Positions 35,801-44,666 of a stretch of 64,000 nucleotides of DNA are shown here, one piece after another. Origin of the DNA: Clostridium senegalense JC122 (GTDB lineage Bacteria; Bacillota; Clostridia; Clostridiales; Clostridiaceae); the NCBI RefSeq assembly GCF_000285575.1, contig NZ_HE611051.1, positions 582,575 through 646,574 on the forward strand, read 5' to 3'. Under the pieces are notes generated by a model that saw only the letters and a program-made list of their open reading frames with translations, had not been told where the DNA came from and ran no database searches. Each line of letters begins with the position of its first letter. The stretch's first letter is position 1. The position numbers and the translations under genes are program-made.

Positions 35801-36682
35801 TTATTTTAAAATTGAATTATTTTTGTACATGTTTTTTTCAACTAAATAAAAGAATAAAGTTACAGCTAAAAGATCTGCACATCCTCCAGGACTAACTCTA
35901 TTTTTTAAAAATTCTTCCTCTAATTCTTTTATTTTTTCTTTTCCTTCTTTTGTTTTCATTCCACCTAACTTTATAATTTCTTCTGCCTTTTTATGTGAAA
36001 TCCCTAACATTTCTATAGAATGTCTATGTATTATATTACAGTCATCTAAATATATCATTATAGCAATAAGTACATGTACTAGTCTATCATTTAAAGTTAA
36101 ATCTTTTTCTTTTTTTAAAATATCTAATGCATAATCAAAAACTAATGGTAGACCTTTTTCCACTTGCCCTCTTATACCTTCTATTCCATAATCCACATAC
36201 AATTGTTCTCCATATGTAAGTTTTTTATTTTTATCTATATTCTTAAGTTCTCTTTCTACTATGCCTTCTGTCATATCTTTAATTATATTTTTTATATCAA
36301 CAAAGGAAATATTATCATGTAATGCCTTTGCTGTAGCACTTATAGATACACCTAATAAAAATATCATACCTTTATGAGTATTGATTCCATCAGTACTTTC
36401 AAACATTGCTCTTTCAGCATCTATTCCTACTTTTCTTATTGCTTTAAAAATTTCTTTTGGACTTTTTTCGCTAAATCCTTCATTAGCAAATAAAATCATA
36501 TATTTATGTAATGCAGAACAACTTTGTATAAATGTGTAATAATCCATATCATTGTGAGAACCTGTTGAAATTGGTGAAACTAATCCTGGTGATGGATAAC
36601 AACTAGCTTCACTTAACATAGCTTCATTTGCTAACGCGCCTAACTTAAAGGATATTTCTTTTATCTCATAATTCTTATTCAT
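35801..36682 (-). CDS. citG: triphosphoribosyl-dephospho-CoA synthase
   Basis: A 293-residue CitG/MdcB-family enzyme that makes the prosthetic-group precursor of citrate lyase from ATP and dephospho-CoA. Family motifs: SCYPSPGLVSPISTGSHNDM at about residues 27-46, HKGMIFLLG and the C-terminal SPGGCADLLAVTLF. It begins one base after the citX stop. CitG serves citrate lyase (or malonate decarboxylase as MdcB); the pairing with CitX favours citrate lyase. No lyase subunit is in the window. Confidence 0.88.
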   Translation of the reverse strand: MNKNYEIKEISFKLGALANEAMLSEASCYPSPGLVSPISTGSHNDMDYYTFIQSCSALHKYMILFANEGFSEKSPKEIFKAIRKVGIDAERAMFESTDGINTHKGMIFLLGVSISATAKALHDNISFVDIKNIIKDMTEGIVERELKNIDKNKKLTYGEQLYVDYGIEGIRGQVEKGLPLVFDYALDILKKEKDLTLNDRLVHVLIAIMIYLDDCNIIHRHSIEMLGISHKKAEEIIKLGGMKTKEGKEKIKELEEEFLKNRVSPGGCADLLAVTLFFYLVEKNMYKNNSILK

Positions 36683-36683
36683 T

Positions 36684-37199
36684 TTACTTCTCCATATATC
36701 TTTTCACTGCTTTTATTATAAATTCTTCTACTTCTTCTACTGTATGATTCTTACTTCTAATACATTCATGTGCATAGTTTCCACATAAATAACATGTTCT
36801 TTTATCAAAACCTAAACTTTGTCTACTAATAGATGAAATATTACCTTCATATACATCTAAATCTAAAAATCTACCTAATAAATGGGTATTTTCTATTTCA
36901 ATGGTTCTTCTTTTCGCTGTATTTCCATCTAATTTTAATGTTAATACTATGTAAGGACCTTCAGCTGAACTTTTTTCTATAATATGTTCTATTCTGTCAT
37001 TAAAAACCTTTATAAGTTCCTCTCGCCCTTTTTCTATAATATAATCACTTATGTAATTTTCTTTATTATTCCCTGGATAATTAACTCTTGCTACTACAAT
37101 AGTATTTTTATAATTTTCTATAAGAGTTTCAATAAGATTAACCCTTTCTTCTCTTGCATCTAAAATCGCATTAGCTTTTAAAATTTCTTCTTTATTCAT
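36684..37199 (-). CDS. citX: holo-citrate lyase synthase
   Basis: A 171-residue CitX that transfers the phosphoribosyl-dephospho-CoA group to the acyl carrier subunit of citrate lyase. Motifs: LDAREERVN near the N-terminus, LGRFLDLDVY, ISRQSLG and the cysteine-rich CYLCGNYAHECIRSKNH. It is coupled to citG. Acting with citC at 51034, it would mature a citrate lyase encoded elsewhere. Confidence 0.88.
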   Translation of the reverse strand: MNKEEILKANAILDAREERVNLIETLIENYKNTIVVARVNYPGNNKENYISDYIIEKGREELIKVFNDRIEHIIEKSSAEGPYIVLTLKLDGNTAKRRTIEIENTHLLGRFLDLDVYEGNISSISRQSLGFDKRTCYLCGNYAHECIRSKNHTVEEVEEFIIKAVKRYMEK

Positions 37200-37382
37200 A
37201 TTATTTGGAGAATTTAACTTTAAATTTCTTCTCCATTTCTCAACTCCTCCCTAACTTTTGAAAAATATAATGCCTTATTCAAATCATATATTTAATTTTA
37301 AACATCAATATATCATGTTTCTTTACAATTATACAATAATAATTCCTATGATAAACTAATAATAATTTAAAATATAATAAAA

Positions 37383-37413
37383 CAAGAAAGAAATTTATTA
37401 AACCTCTCTCTTG
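37383..37413 (-). terminator. terminator of the moaB-mobA-moaA-moaC operon
   Basis: On the minus strand CAAGAGAGA pairs with TCTTTCTTG (one G-U) and is followed by TTTTATTATATT, about 30 bases after the MOSC gene stop. Confidence 0.6.
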
Positions 37414-37444
37414 CTAAACCTATATATGATTCAAATCTAAAGTT

Positions 37445-37894
37445 TTATTCTATTACTTCTATAGTGTCTCCAGCTTTTACTTTTCCACCTTTTATCACTT
37501 TAGTGAAAATACCTTCTTTAGGCATTATACATTTTCCCACTGCTTGTTTAATAGCACATCCACTATGACACTCTTTTCCTATTTGAGTAACTTCTTGAAT
37601 AGTTTCTCCAATTTTAAGCAAAGTTCCTACTGGAAGTGTATAAAGTACAATTCCCTCTGTTGTTATGTTTTCTGCGAACTTTCCTGGAACTAATCCTTCC
37701 ACTCCTAAATTAGTCATTTTATCTATACTTTCTTGGGCTAATAAACTTACTTGTCTATGCCACTTTCCACCATGAGCATCCTCTTTTAGCCCGAAATCTT
37801 CTTCAAAAACTCCAATCTCTATAGGCTGCTTTATTATACCTTTTTTATCACTTATATTTATTGATATTACCTTTCCAGTAACATTATTTTTCAT
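37445..37894 (-). CDS. MOSC-domain protein
   Basis: A 149-residue protein consisting of one MOSC domain (VFEEDFGLKEDAHGGKWHRQVSLLA at about residues 28-52, with the conserved cysteine in ECHSGCAI near 114). MOSC domains are thought to carry or insert sulfur for molybdenum cofactors. It is the last gene of the molybdopterin operon, 33 bases after moaC, which supports a role in cofactor maturation for the formate dehydrogenase. Confidence 0.87.
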   Translation of the reverse strand: MKNNVTGKVISINISDKKGIIKQPIEIGVFEEDFGLKEDAHGGKWHRQVSLLAQESIDKMTNLGVEGLVPGKFAENITTEGIVLYTLPVGTLLKIGETIQEVTQIGKECHSGCAIKQAVGKCIMPKEGIFTKVIKGGKVKAGDTIEVIE

Positions 37895-37927
37895 AATATT
37901 CCTCCTAAATATCTCTATATGTATATA

Positions 37928-38395
37928 TTATTTTCTTTCGTAATTTCCACTCTTACCACCAGTTTTTTTTATAAGTTTTATCTCACCTATAATCATGTCT
38001 TTATCTACTGCTTTACACATATCGTATATAGTAAGTGCTGTAACAGATACTGCTGTTAGTGCTTCCATTTCAACTCCTGTTTTCCCATAAGTAGATACTG
38101 TAGCTTCTATTTCTATCTCTGTATCTAATACATTAAATTTTATATCTGCACCAGTTAAAAATATATTATGACACATAGGAATTAAATCTGATGTTTTTTT
38201 AGCGCCCATTATTCCACCTATTTGAGCAACAGATAAAACATCACCTTTTTTTATTAATCCATTTTTTATTATGTTTATTGTTTCTTTATTCATTTTTATA
38301 GAGCCCACAGCTGTAGCTATTCTTTTTGTGTCATCTTTTCCACCTACATTTACCATATGAGCTCTTCCATTTTCATTAAAATGCGTAAATTCCAT
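37928..38395 (-). CDS. moaC: cyclic pyranopterin monophosphate synthase
   Basis: A 155-residue MoaC that acts after MoaA to form cyclic pyranopterin monophosphate. Motifs: [15 protein letters not shown] near the N-terminus, [17 protein letters not shown] and [21 protein letters not shown]. It starts 2 bases after the moaA stop. Confidence 0.95.
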   Translation of the reverse strand: MEFTHFNENGRAHMVNVGGKDDTKRIATAVGSIKMNKETINIIKNGLIKKGDVLSVAQIGGIMGAKKTSDLIPMCHNIFLTGADIKFNVLDTEIEIEATVSTYGKTGVEMEALTAVSVTALTIYDMCKAVDKDMIIGEIKLIKKTGGKSGNYERK

Positions 38396-38397
38396 TT

Positions 38398-39354
38398 TTA
38401 TCCTCCTATAGCTACCATATTTCTATTTATGTACTCACCATCTTCTAAGTTATGTCTTTGTGGTTTTTTATTTATAGCATTAATAATTATTTGTTTTACA
38501 TCTTCACCATTTCTTAAAGGGTTTTTTAAATCAATTTCCTCATCAGAATGAAGACAAAGTTTTAATTTACCATCACAGGTAAGTCTAATTCTATTACAAT
38601 CTTTACAAAAATTACATGATATAGAACTTATAAGACCTACTTTACCTTTAGCATTAGGTAATTTGTAGTATTTCGCTGGTGATGATATATCTTCACTTTT
38701 ATCTTCCTCTAACCCCTTAACTTTGCTTAATATTGTTTCATTAGATATAAATTTACCTAAAGACCAATTTTTGCACTGACCTATTGGCATAAGTTCAATA
38801 AATCTAACATGTACATCTTCATCAATAGTTAAATTTACAAAATCTTTAATTTCATCATCATTAAAGCCTTTCACTAAGACCACATTGAATTTTATAGGAG
38901 AAATCCCCATTTGTTTTGCTTTCTCTATACCATTTAAAACTTTTTGTAGCTCTCCACCTCTTGTTATATACTTATATTTATCCTCATTAAAAGTATCTAA
39001 ACTTATATTTAATCTATTTACCCCGAAAGCTTTTAACTCTTCTATGAAATCTTCTAATAATGTTCCATTTGTCGTTATAGAAAAATCTTTTATCTTTTCA
39101 ATACTTCCTATGTTTTTTATCAACTTTAGAACATTTTTTCTTACTAGAGGTTCCCCTCCAGTTATTCTTACTTTTGTTACTCCTAATTCAACAAATATCT
39201 TTGTTATTTCTTCTATTTCTTCTAGTGTTAAAATTTCTTTATTATCTATTTTATTTATTCCTTGCTCCGGTATACAATACTTACATCTTAAATTACATAA
39301 ATCCGTTACAGATATTCTTAAATAATTTATATTACGACCAAATGAATCAATCAT
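38398..39354 (-). CDS. moaA: GTP 3',8-cyclase
   Basis: A 318-residue radical SAM enzyme that begins molybdopterin synthesis. The radical SAM cluster motif is CNLRCKYC (Cys20, 24 and 27) and the C-terminal GTP-binding cluster motif is [22 protein letters not shown] chose ATG 39354 behind GGAAGGGAGAG; it overlaps the end of mobA by 8 bases. The usual C-terminal GG is present as IGG. Confidence 0.95.
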   Translation of the reverse strand: MIDSFGRNINYLRISVTDLCNLRCKYCIPEQGINKIDNKEILTLEEIEEITKIFVELGVTKVRITGGEPLVRKNVLKLIKNIGSIEKIKDFSITTNGTLLEDFIEELKAFGVNRLNISLDTFNEDKYKYITRGGELQKVLNGIEKAKQMGISPIKFNVVLVKGFNDDEIKDFVNLTIDEDVHVRFIELMPIGQCKNWSLGKFISNETILSKVKGLEEDKSEDISSPAKYYKLPNAKGKVGLISSISCNFCKDCNRIRLTCDGKLKLCLHSDEEIDLKNPLRNGEDVKQIIINAINKKPQRHNLEDGEYINRNMVAIGG

Positions 39355-40009
39355 CAAACTCTCCCTTCCTGAGTTTTTTTAAATTCTCAGTATAAGTTTC
39401 TAATTCTTTTTGTGTATTTAAGTTTATAAACATATTTAAACTATCATTATAATATTTTGCATCTTTTTCATCTATATAAACTGCATTAACATTATCAATA
39501 AGATAAGATATTGCTAACTTTTTTTCTAAAACTTGTTTTTCTATAACATCTATAACTTTTTTAGAATAAAATCCATTAAAAGGCTCGATTTTTCCATTCT
39601 TACTTTTAGTTATACATGCATCTAATTCTAACTTTTCTATTTTACTTTTCATAAATTTTATATAATCTAAATTTATGTTAGGCATATCACAGGCAATAAA
39701 ATATGTATATTTGCTATTACTATTTTTAAGCCCTACATGTATACCACCTAAAGGCCCACAATCTTTTATTTCATCACTAATAATTTTATAATCCTTTTCA
39801 ACATATTGTTCTGTCTTATTAGTAACAACTATAATTTCTTCAAATTCATTTTTTAACTTTTTAACTAATGAATCTATTAATCTATTATTATTTATTTCCA
39901 AAAACTGTTTGTCAAACCCCATTCTAGAGCTTTTTCCACCAGCAAGTATTATAGCTGTATTTGCTATATTTATGTAATTATTATCTTTATTTTTTAATTT
40001 TGAATTCAT
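39347..40009 (-). CDS. mobA: molybdenum cofactor guanylyltransferase
   Basis: A 220-residue nucleotidyltransferase that joins GMP to molybdopterin, needed by enzymes of the FdhF family that use bis-MGD. The motif IILAGGKSSRMGFDK is near residue 20, with DCGPLGGIHVGL and ACDMPNIN later. I chose ATG 40009 behind AGCGGTGAAAG rather than the GTG at 40018. It is the second gene of the operon. Confidence 0.92.
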   Translation of the reverse strand: MNSKLKNKDNNYINIANTAIILAGGKSSRMGFDKQFLEINNNRLIDSLVKKLKNEFEEIIVVTNKTEQYVEKDYKIISDEIKDCGPLGGIHVGLKNSNSKYTYFIACDMPNINLDYIKFMKSKIEKLELDACITKSKNGKIEPFNGFYSKKVIDVIEKQVLEKKLAISYLIDNVNAVYIDEKDAKYYNDSLNMFINLNTQKELETYTENLKKLRKGEFDD

Positions 40010-40028
40010 ATCTTTCACCGCTTAACAA

Positions 40029-40517
40029 TTATCTAGCACATTCACTTGCCTTACCAGTGAGAATTTCTAATCCATGATGTAATGATTTTATTATGTACTC
40101 TAATGATTCTCTAACTGCTTTAGGGCTTCCTGGAAGATTTATAATTAAAGTTTTATGTCTTATTCCACTAACTGCTCTAGATAACATTGCTCTTTTAGTA
40201 ATAGTCATGCTATATGCTCTAATAGCCTCTGATATTCCAGGAGCAAGTCTATCTACAACCTCTAATGTTGCTTCTGGTGTAACATCTCTCTCACTAAATC
40301 CTGTACCACCGGTTGTAAGTATTAAATCCACATTAAGGTTATCACTACATTCTATAAGTTCATTCGAAATCATATTTTTATCATCTGGAAGTACTATGTA
40401 TTTTTCTACAGTGTATCCTACACTTTCCACTATCTCTTTTATAACTTTTCCACTATCATCAATTCTTTTATTTTCATATCCTTTATCACTACAGGTTATA
40501 ATGGCAACTTTAAACAT
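40029..40517 (-). CDS. moaB: molybdenum cofactor biosynthesis protein, MoaB/Mog family
   Basis: A 162-residue MogA/MoaB-fold protein that adenylylates molybdopterin before metal insertion. Motifs: ITCSDKGYENKRIDDSGK, LILTTGGTGFSERDVTPEA and NLPGSPKAVRE. It is the first gene of the five-gene cofactor operon. A GAGCTTGTTTCC sequence shared with the modA upstream region lies 33-44 bases before its ATG. Confidence 0.92.
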   Translation of the reverse strand: MFKVAIITCSDKGYENKRIDDSGKVIKEIVESVGYTVEKYIVLPDDKNMISNELIECSDNLNVDLILTTGGTGFSERDVTPEATLEVVDRLAPGISEAIRAYSMTITKRAMLSRAVSGIRHKTLIINLPGSPKAVRESLEYIIKSLHHGLEILTGKASECAR

Positions 40518-40542
40518 ATTTCTCCTCCTTGTAAATTAGACT

Positions 40543-40565
40543 TAAATACGAGCTTGTTTCCATAT
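40543..40565 (-). promoter_or_regulatory. shared motif upstream of moaB (possible Mo-responsive site)
   Basis: On the minus strand TATAT-GGAAACAAGCTC-GTATTTA (40565-40543) closely matches the sequence upstream of modA at 50852-50874, with 12 identical central bases. The TATAT part could be a -10 box, placing the motif at the transcription start. It is not a site I know. Confidence 0.4.
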
Positions 40566-40602
40566 AAATTATTCTTAGGAAAATTTAACACTAAAATTTA
40601 TG

Positions 40603-40637
40603 ACACTGCTAATTTTAATAATTAAAAATAGCAGTGT
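40603..40637 (-). terminator. terminator of the formate dehydrogenase-hydrogenase gene set
   Basis: ACACTGCTA (40603-40611) and TAGCAGTGT (40629-40637) pair, extended by A/T pairs, 23 bases after the last ferredoxin-subunit gene. It separates this unit from the moaB operon. Confidence 0.75.
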
Positions 40638-40659
40638 ACATCTTTTTCAATATGTTTTC

Positions 40660-41232
40660 TTATTTAACTACATTCATAAGTTCAAGAGCAACTTGACTTC
40701 TTTTAGCTTCAACAGATTTTTCTATTTCTTTTGCTTCTATAATTCTTAATGCTTTTGTTGGGCATACTTCAACACAAGCAGGACCGCCTTCTCTTCCTAT
40801 GCAAAGATCACACTTGTTAGCTATCATTTTTTCTTTAAATTCTACATTTTTATCGTCACTAACTTTTAATCCATTTTGTAAAACTTTTTCCCCTTTTTTA
40901 TATTCTTCAACTATATCTATAGCTCCGAATGGACATGCTATAACGCAAGTCTTACAACCTATACAAGTACTTTTATCTATAAATATAACACCATCTTTAT
41001 TTGTTATTGATCCATTAGGACATACATTTGCACATGGTGCATCTTCACAGTGTCTGCATTGAATTGGTGCACTTACATTTGCAGTTTTTATAACAGTTAA
41101 ACGAGGGTTAAAATCTACATCATTGCTTTCTTGAGTAAATATGTTCTCTTGTGAATGTGCAACTACGCAAGCAACCTCACAAGTTCTACATCCTATACAT
41201 TTATTAGGATCTGCTACTACAAAAGTATTCAT
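40660..41232 (-). CDS. four-cluster ferredoxin subunit of the FDH-hydrogenase complex (HycB type)
   Basis: A 190-residue polyferredoxin with four [4Fe-4S] motifs: Cys12-15-18-22, 59-62-67-71, 90-93-96-100 and 141-144-153-157. This is the DMSO-reductase-family electron-transfer layout seen in HycB/HydN. The ATG overlaps the hydA stop (TAATG), so the two are coupled. A helical tail of about 25 residues follows the last cluster; in HDCR of acetogens such a tail on HycB3 helps build filaments. That comparison is inference. Its role is to carry electrons between formate dehydrogenase and hydrogenase. Confidence 0.9.
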   Translation of the reverse strand: MNTFVVADPNKCIGCRTCEVACVVAHSQENIFTQESNDVDFNPRLTVIKTANVSAPIQCRHCEDAPCANVCPNGSITNKDGVIFIDKSTCIGCKTCVIACPFGAIDIVEEYKKGEKVLQNGLKVSDDKNVEFKEKMIANKCDLCIGREGGPACVEVCPTKALRIIEAKEIEKSVEAKRSQVALELMNVVK

Positions 41233-42614
41233 TATTTCTTCTCCCTTCTCATACCATATTTAGTGTGTAAAAGTTCATGTGATTTATGGCCTAACGGCTT
41301 TTCTAAAAATTCATCATATATCTTTTTAATATCAGGATTCTCATGAGATTTTCTTATTTTCAATGCTGAATCATGATTATATAGTGATTCTTTTCTCTTT
41401 TTATATGCAACTTGTCTATATTCTTCTAAAAGTAGTTTAGGTTGTCCACCACCACTTACGCATCCATCTGGACAAGTCATTACTTCTACGAAATGATAAT
41501 CACATTTTCCTAGCTTAACATCTTCCATAACTTTAGAAACATGTTTAAGACCTGAAACTACAGCTACTTTTAATTCTAATCCATCAACATCAACTGTAGC
41601 TGTTCTTATTCCTTCTGATCCTCTTATAAAATTAAGCTCTAGCTTTGGAATGCTTTTTTTGCTTATAAGTTCATAGCCAGTTCTTATAGCAGCTTCCATA
41701 ACTCCACCAGTAGCTCCAAATATGTTTCCAGCTCCACTATAAGTTCCTAATGGAGTATCAAATGTATCTTCTTCTAAATTAGCAAAATCAATACCACTCT
41801 CTTTTATTAAATGAGCTAATTCTCTAGTAGTTATAACGCAATCTACATCTCTATATCCACTACTGTTCATTTCTTCTCTATCGCATTCGAACTGCTTACA
41901 TGTACAAGGCATTACAGCTACACTATATATTTTACTTGGTTCTACTTTATCAATTTTTGCACCATACGTTTTAAATAAAACTCCTGCCATTTGTTGTGGA
42001 GATTTACAACTTGATAAATGATTTAAAAGTTCTGGATATGTATCTTCTGCAAATTTTACCCATGCTGGACAACAAGATGTGAACATCGGAAGATTCTTTC
42101 CTGTTGTAACTCTTTCTATTAGCTCACTACCTTCTTCCATTATAGTTAAATCTGCAGCAAAATTAGTGTCATATACTCTATCAAAATTTAATACTTTAAG
42201 TGCCTTAGCTAATTTACCTGGAGTTAATGCTCCAAACTCCATTCCAAATTCTTCTGCTAATGCTACTCTAACTGCTGGAGCACATTGAACAATTTTATAA
42301 AGATTTTTATCTTTTAATTTTTCTTTTACCTCAATAACTTGTCCTAAGCTATATGCTGCAAAAATAGGTTCAGTAACTGTATCAAGCATTTTTCTTTCTT
42401 TTAGCTTTTCTTCTTTACTTGCTATTTCTTCTTGAAACTCAGACGCATATACACTACAAGTCTGTATACATTGTCCACATAAAACACATTTATCTGTATT
42501 TATGCTTTGTGGTTCTCCAGAAATTCCTTCTATAGCATTTACAGGACATATTTCAGCGCAACGTCTACATCCTGTACAAAGCTCTTTATCTATGTTAATT
42601 AAGCTTATATTCAT
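41232..42614 (-). CDS. [FeFe] hydrogenase catalytic subunit, HydA2-like
   Basis: A 460-residue group A iron-only hydrogenase. Two N-terminal [4Fe-4S] motifs (Cys13-16-19-23 and 43-46-49-53) feed the H-cluster domain. H-cluster motifs: L1 TSCCPAW (179-185), L2 MPCTCKQFE (235-243) and L3 VEVMTCPDGC (376-385), then GGGQP. All four H-cluster cysteines and the proton-transfer cysteine of L1 are present; L2 has Cys and L3 has Thr and Asp where many clostridial enzymes have Ala, Ala and Gly. I chose ATG 42614 behind GGAGGA. Flanked by two HycB-type genes, it should form the hydrogen-evolving or -consuming end of the formate complex. Confidence 0.93.
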   Translation of the reverse strand: MNISLINIDKELCTGCRRCAEICPVNAIEGISGEPQSINTDKCVLCGQCIQTCSVYASEFQEEIASKEEKLKERKMLDTVTEPIFAAYSLGQVIEVKEKLKDKNLYKIVQCAPAVRVALAEEFGMEFGALTPGKLAKALKVLNFDRVYDTNFAADLTIMEEGSELIERVTTGKNLPMFTSCCPAWVKFAEDTYPELLNHLSSCKSPQQMAGVLFKTYGAKIDKVEPSKIYSVAVMPCTCKQFECDREEMNSSGYRDVDCVITTRELAHLIKESGIDFANLEEDTFDTPLGTYSGAGNIFGATGGVMEAAIRTGYELISKKSIPKLELNFIRGSEGIRTATVDVDGLELKVAVVSGLKHVSKVMEDVKLGKCDYHFVEVMTCPDGCVSGGGQPKLLLEEYRQVAYKKRKESLYNHDSALKIRKSHENPDIKKIYDEFLEKPLGHKSHELLHTKYGMRREKK

Positions 42615-42679
42615 CAATCGATCCTCCACTCTTATAAATAAGAATAATTATATGAATTGGTTTTACATATAAATAAATT

Positions 42680-43267
42680 TTATTTTTGATTATTTATAAT
42701 TTTTGATAGGCTTTCCACTGCCTTTAAATTACGAGCTTTTTTTGTTTCTTTTGGAGTTATAAGTGTTAGCGCATCTTTAGGACAAGCTTTCACACAGGCT
42801 GCCTCTCCATTTTCTTTACATAAATCACACTTATAAGCTATAATTTTACTTTTGCTTTCTAATTCATTTTCTATATATTGTTTTAAGTTACTTTGTAAAA
42901 CTTCTTCACCATTTTTATATTCTGGCATTAATTCTATAGCACCAAATGGACATGCTAAAACACAGCTTTTACAACCTATGCAAGCTTTTTCATCTATAAT
43001 TATTATTCCATCTTCTTGCTTTATCGCTGATGTTGGACAACTATTTGCACATGGTGCATCTTCACAATGTCTACATTGAATTGGCATTGTTACCTTTCCT
43101 ACTTTTATATTATGCAGTCTTGGTGTAACTGGAGTTTTAATTGTTCCAACAACACCACTAACATTATTTTTTTTGCTATGTGCTACAAAACATGCTACTT
43201 CACAAACCTTGCATCCTATGCATTTATTTGGATTAGCTACAACAAAAGAATTAAGTGCAGTTTTCAT
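42680..43267 (-). CDS. four-cluster ferredoxin subunit of the FDH-hydrogenase complex (HycB type), second copy
   Basis: A 195-residue paralog of the gene at 40660. Four cluster motifs: Cys16-19-22-26, 65-68-73-77, 96-99-102-106 and 147-150-158-162. Start at ATG 43267 behind AAAGGTGAT. It lies between fdhD and hydA. By analogy with HDCR, one of the two HycB proteins docks to FdhF and the other to HydA; sequence alone does not say which. Confidence 0.88.
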   Translation of the reverse strand: MKTALNSFVVANPNKCIGCKVCEVACFVAHSKKNNVSGVVGTIKTPVTPRLHNIKVGKVTMPIQCRHCEDAPCANSCPTSAIKQEDGIIIIDEKACIGCKSCVLACPFGAIELMPEYKNGEEVLQSNLKQYIENELESKSKIIAYKCDLCKENGEAACVKACPKDALTLITPKETKKARNLKAVESLSKIINNQK

Positions 43268-43298
43268 AAATTTTATCACCTTTCAAGTATATTTATTT

Positions 43299-44105
43299 CT
43301 ATTTAACTATTAAATTACTTTCTATTACCCTTTGACCATTAGAATATATATTCATTTTATTTTTTCTAACAAAACCAACTAAAGTTATATTAAGTTTATT
43401 TGCAAGACTTACTGATAATGTAGTTGGTGCTGATTTTGATATGATAATTGGAATTTCCATCCTAGCTGCTTTTAATATCATTTCCAATGAAACCCTACCA
43501 CTAAGTATCATTATCTTATCCTTTAATGATATTTCATTTTTTAGTGCATAACCTATAGTCTTATCCATAGCATTATGTCTAGCTACATCCTCACATATAA
43601 CTAATATTTTTTCTCTGTCACTTAGAGCTATACTATGTACTCCACCAGTATTTTTAAATGTTTCAGAATAATTTAGGTTTTCCTTCATAAACTCAAAAAT
43701 TTTATCTATTTCTATAGCAAGTTCACTTTCTACTGGATTACAGCAAAGTGAATCTAAAAATTTTTCTATATTTTCTTCAACTAAAACATTATTATTTTGA
43801 AACTTTATTTTTTTGCTTTGAAAATTTTTAGTATTTATTTCTTTTAAATTTGTTTCTATATATGCAGTTCCTTTATTCATATCTAATTTTAAAGATGTAA
43901 TATCTTTTATACTATCTATAAGGTTTTCTGTTCTTAAAAAGCCTATAGCTAACTCTTCTAGATTTTCTGGACTACATAAAAGTGTTGCTATTTTTTTATT
44001 GTTTAAAAAAATAGTCATTGGATATTCACAAACTAATAGTTCTTCACAAGAAGTTTTTTCTCCATTATCTATTTTTGAAACAGTATAATCTAAAGTTTTA
44101 TTCAT
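43299..44105 (-). CDS. fdhD: formate dehydrogenase sulfurtransferase
   Basis: A 268-residue FdhD that passes sulfur from a cysteine desulfurase to the Mo or W cofactor of formate dehydrogenase. Motifs: LEELAIGFLRTE, a paired cysteine (SLCCNPVE) in the sulfur-carrying loop, KNTGGVHSIAL, CEDVARHNAMDKTIG and LSGRVSLEMILKAA. It sits between mobB and the HycB-type gene, matching its place in HDCR clusters. Confidence 0.94.
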   Translation of the reverse strand: MNKTLDYTVSKIDNGEKTSCEELLVCEYPMTIFLNNKKIATLLCSPENLEELAIGFLRTENLIDSIKDITSLKLDMNKGTAYIETNLKEINTKNFQSKKIKFQNNNVLVEENIEKFLDSLCCNPVESELAIEIDKIFEFMKENLNYSETFKNTGGVHSIALSDREKILVICEDVARHNAMDKTIGYALKNEISLKDKIMILSGRVSLEMILKAARMEIPIIISKSAPTTLSVSLANKLNITLVGFVRKNKMNIYSNGQRVIESNLIVK

Positions 44106-44126
44106 AATTACCCCGCTATATAAAAT

Positions 44127-44666
44127 TTATTTTTCATTTATTATTTTATCTTCAATAAACTTAACTACTTCCATTGGGTTATTAATATCTAAAACTGGTA
44201 TATCCACCTCTAACTCTTCATCGCTAGCCAATGCTATAAATGTATCTTTTTTAAAGTTTAAATCATTATATAAAAAGTTGTTATCTACAACATTTCTGTG
44301 CACTTCAATTTTAGGATATTTATTATTTTTAAATCCTTCTACTATAACTAAATCAACATCTTTAAAAAGAGGTAATATATCCTCAATAGTTCTCTCTTCT
44401 TTTAAAGTCTGTATCATTGCTAATTTAGTAGAAGATGAAATTATAACATTGTCTGCTCCAGCCTGTGCAAATCTATAAGTATCCTTACCTTCTTTATCCA
44501 TTTCGAACTTATGTGCATCATGTTTTAAAACTCCAACCTTCCAATTTTTCTCTTTTAAAATTGGGATTAATTTTTCAATTAAAGTTGTTTTACCAGTTCC
44601 TGATTTTGTTGCAACTATAGAAATAATTTTAGGATATACTTTCTTATTTAAAGATAAATTTTCCAT
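44127..44666 (-). CDS. mobB: molybdopterin-guanine dinucleotide biosynthesis adaptor
   Basis: A 179-residue GTPase with Walker A ATKSGTGKTTLIEKL at residues 19-33. MobB binds MobA and GTP and improves guanylation of the cofactor. Its start overlaps the moeA end by 23 bases and it precedes fdhD. Confidence 0.9.
   Translation of the reverse strand: MENLSLNKKVYPKIISIVATKSGTGKTTLIEKLIPILKEKNWKVGVLKHDAHKFEMDKEGKDTYRFAQAGADNVIISSSTKLAMIQTLKEERTIEDILPLFKDVDLVIVEGFKNNKYPKIEVHRNVVDNNFLYNDLNFKKDTFIALASDEELEVDIPVLDINNPMEVVKFIEDKIINEK

Noticed and set aside
40543..40565. A Moco riboswitch before moaB
   Set aside because: Only about 85 bases lie between the preceding terminator and the ATG, too short for that aptamer, and its conserved segments are not seen.
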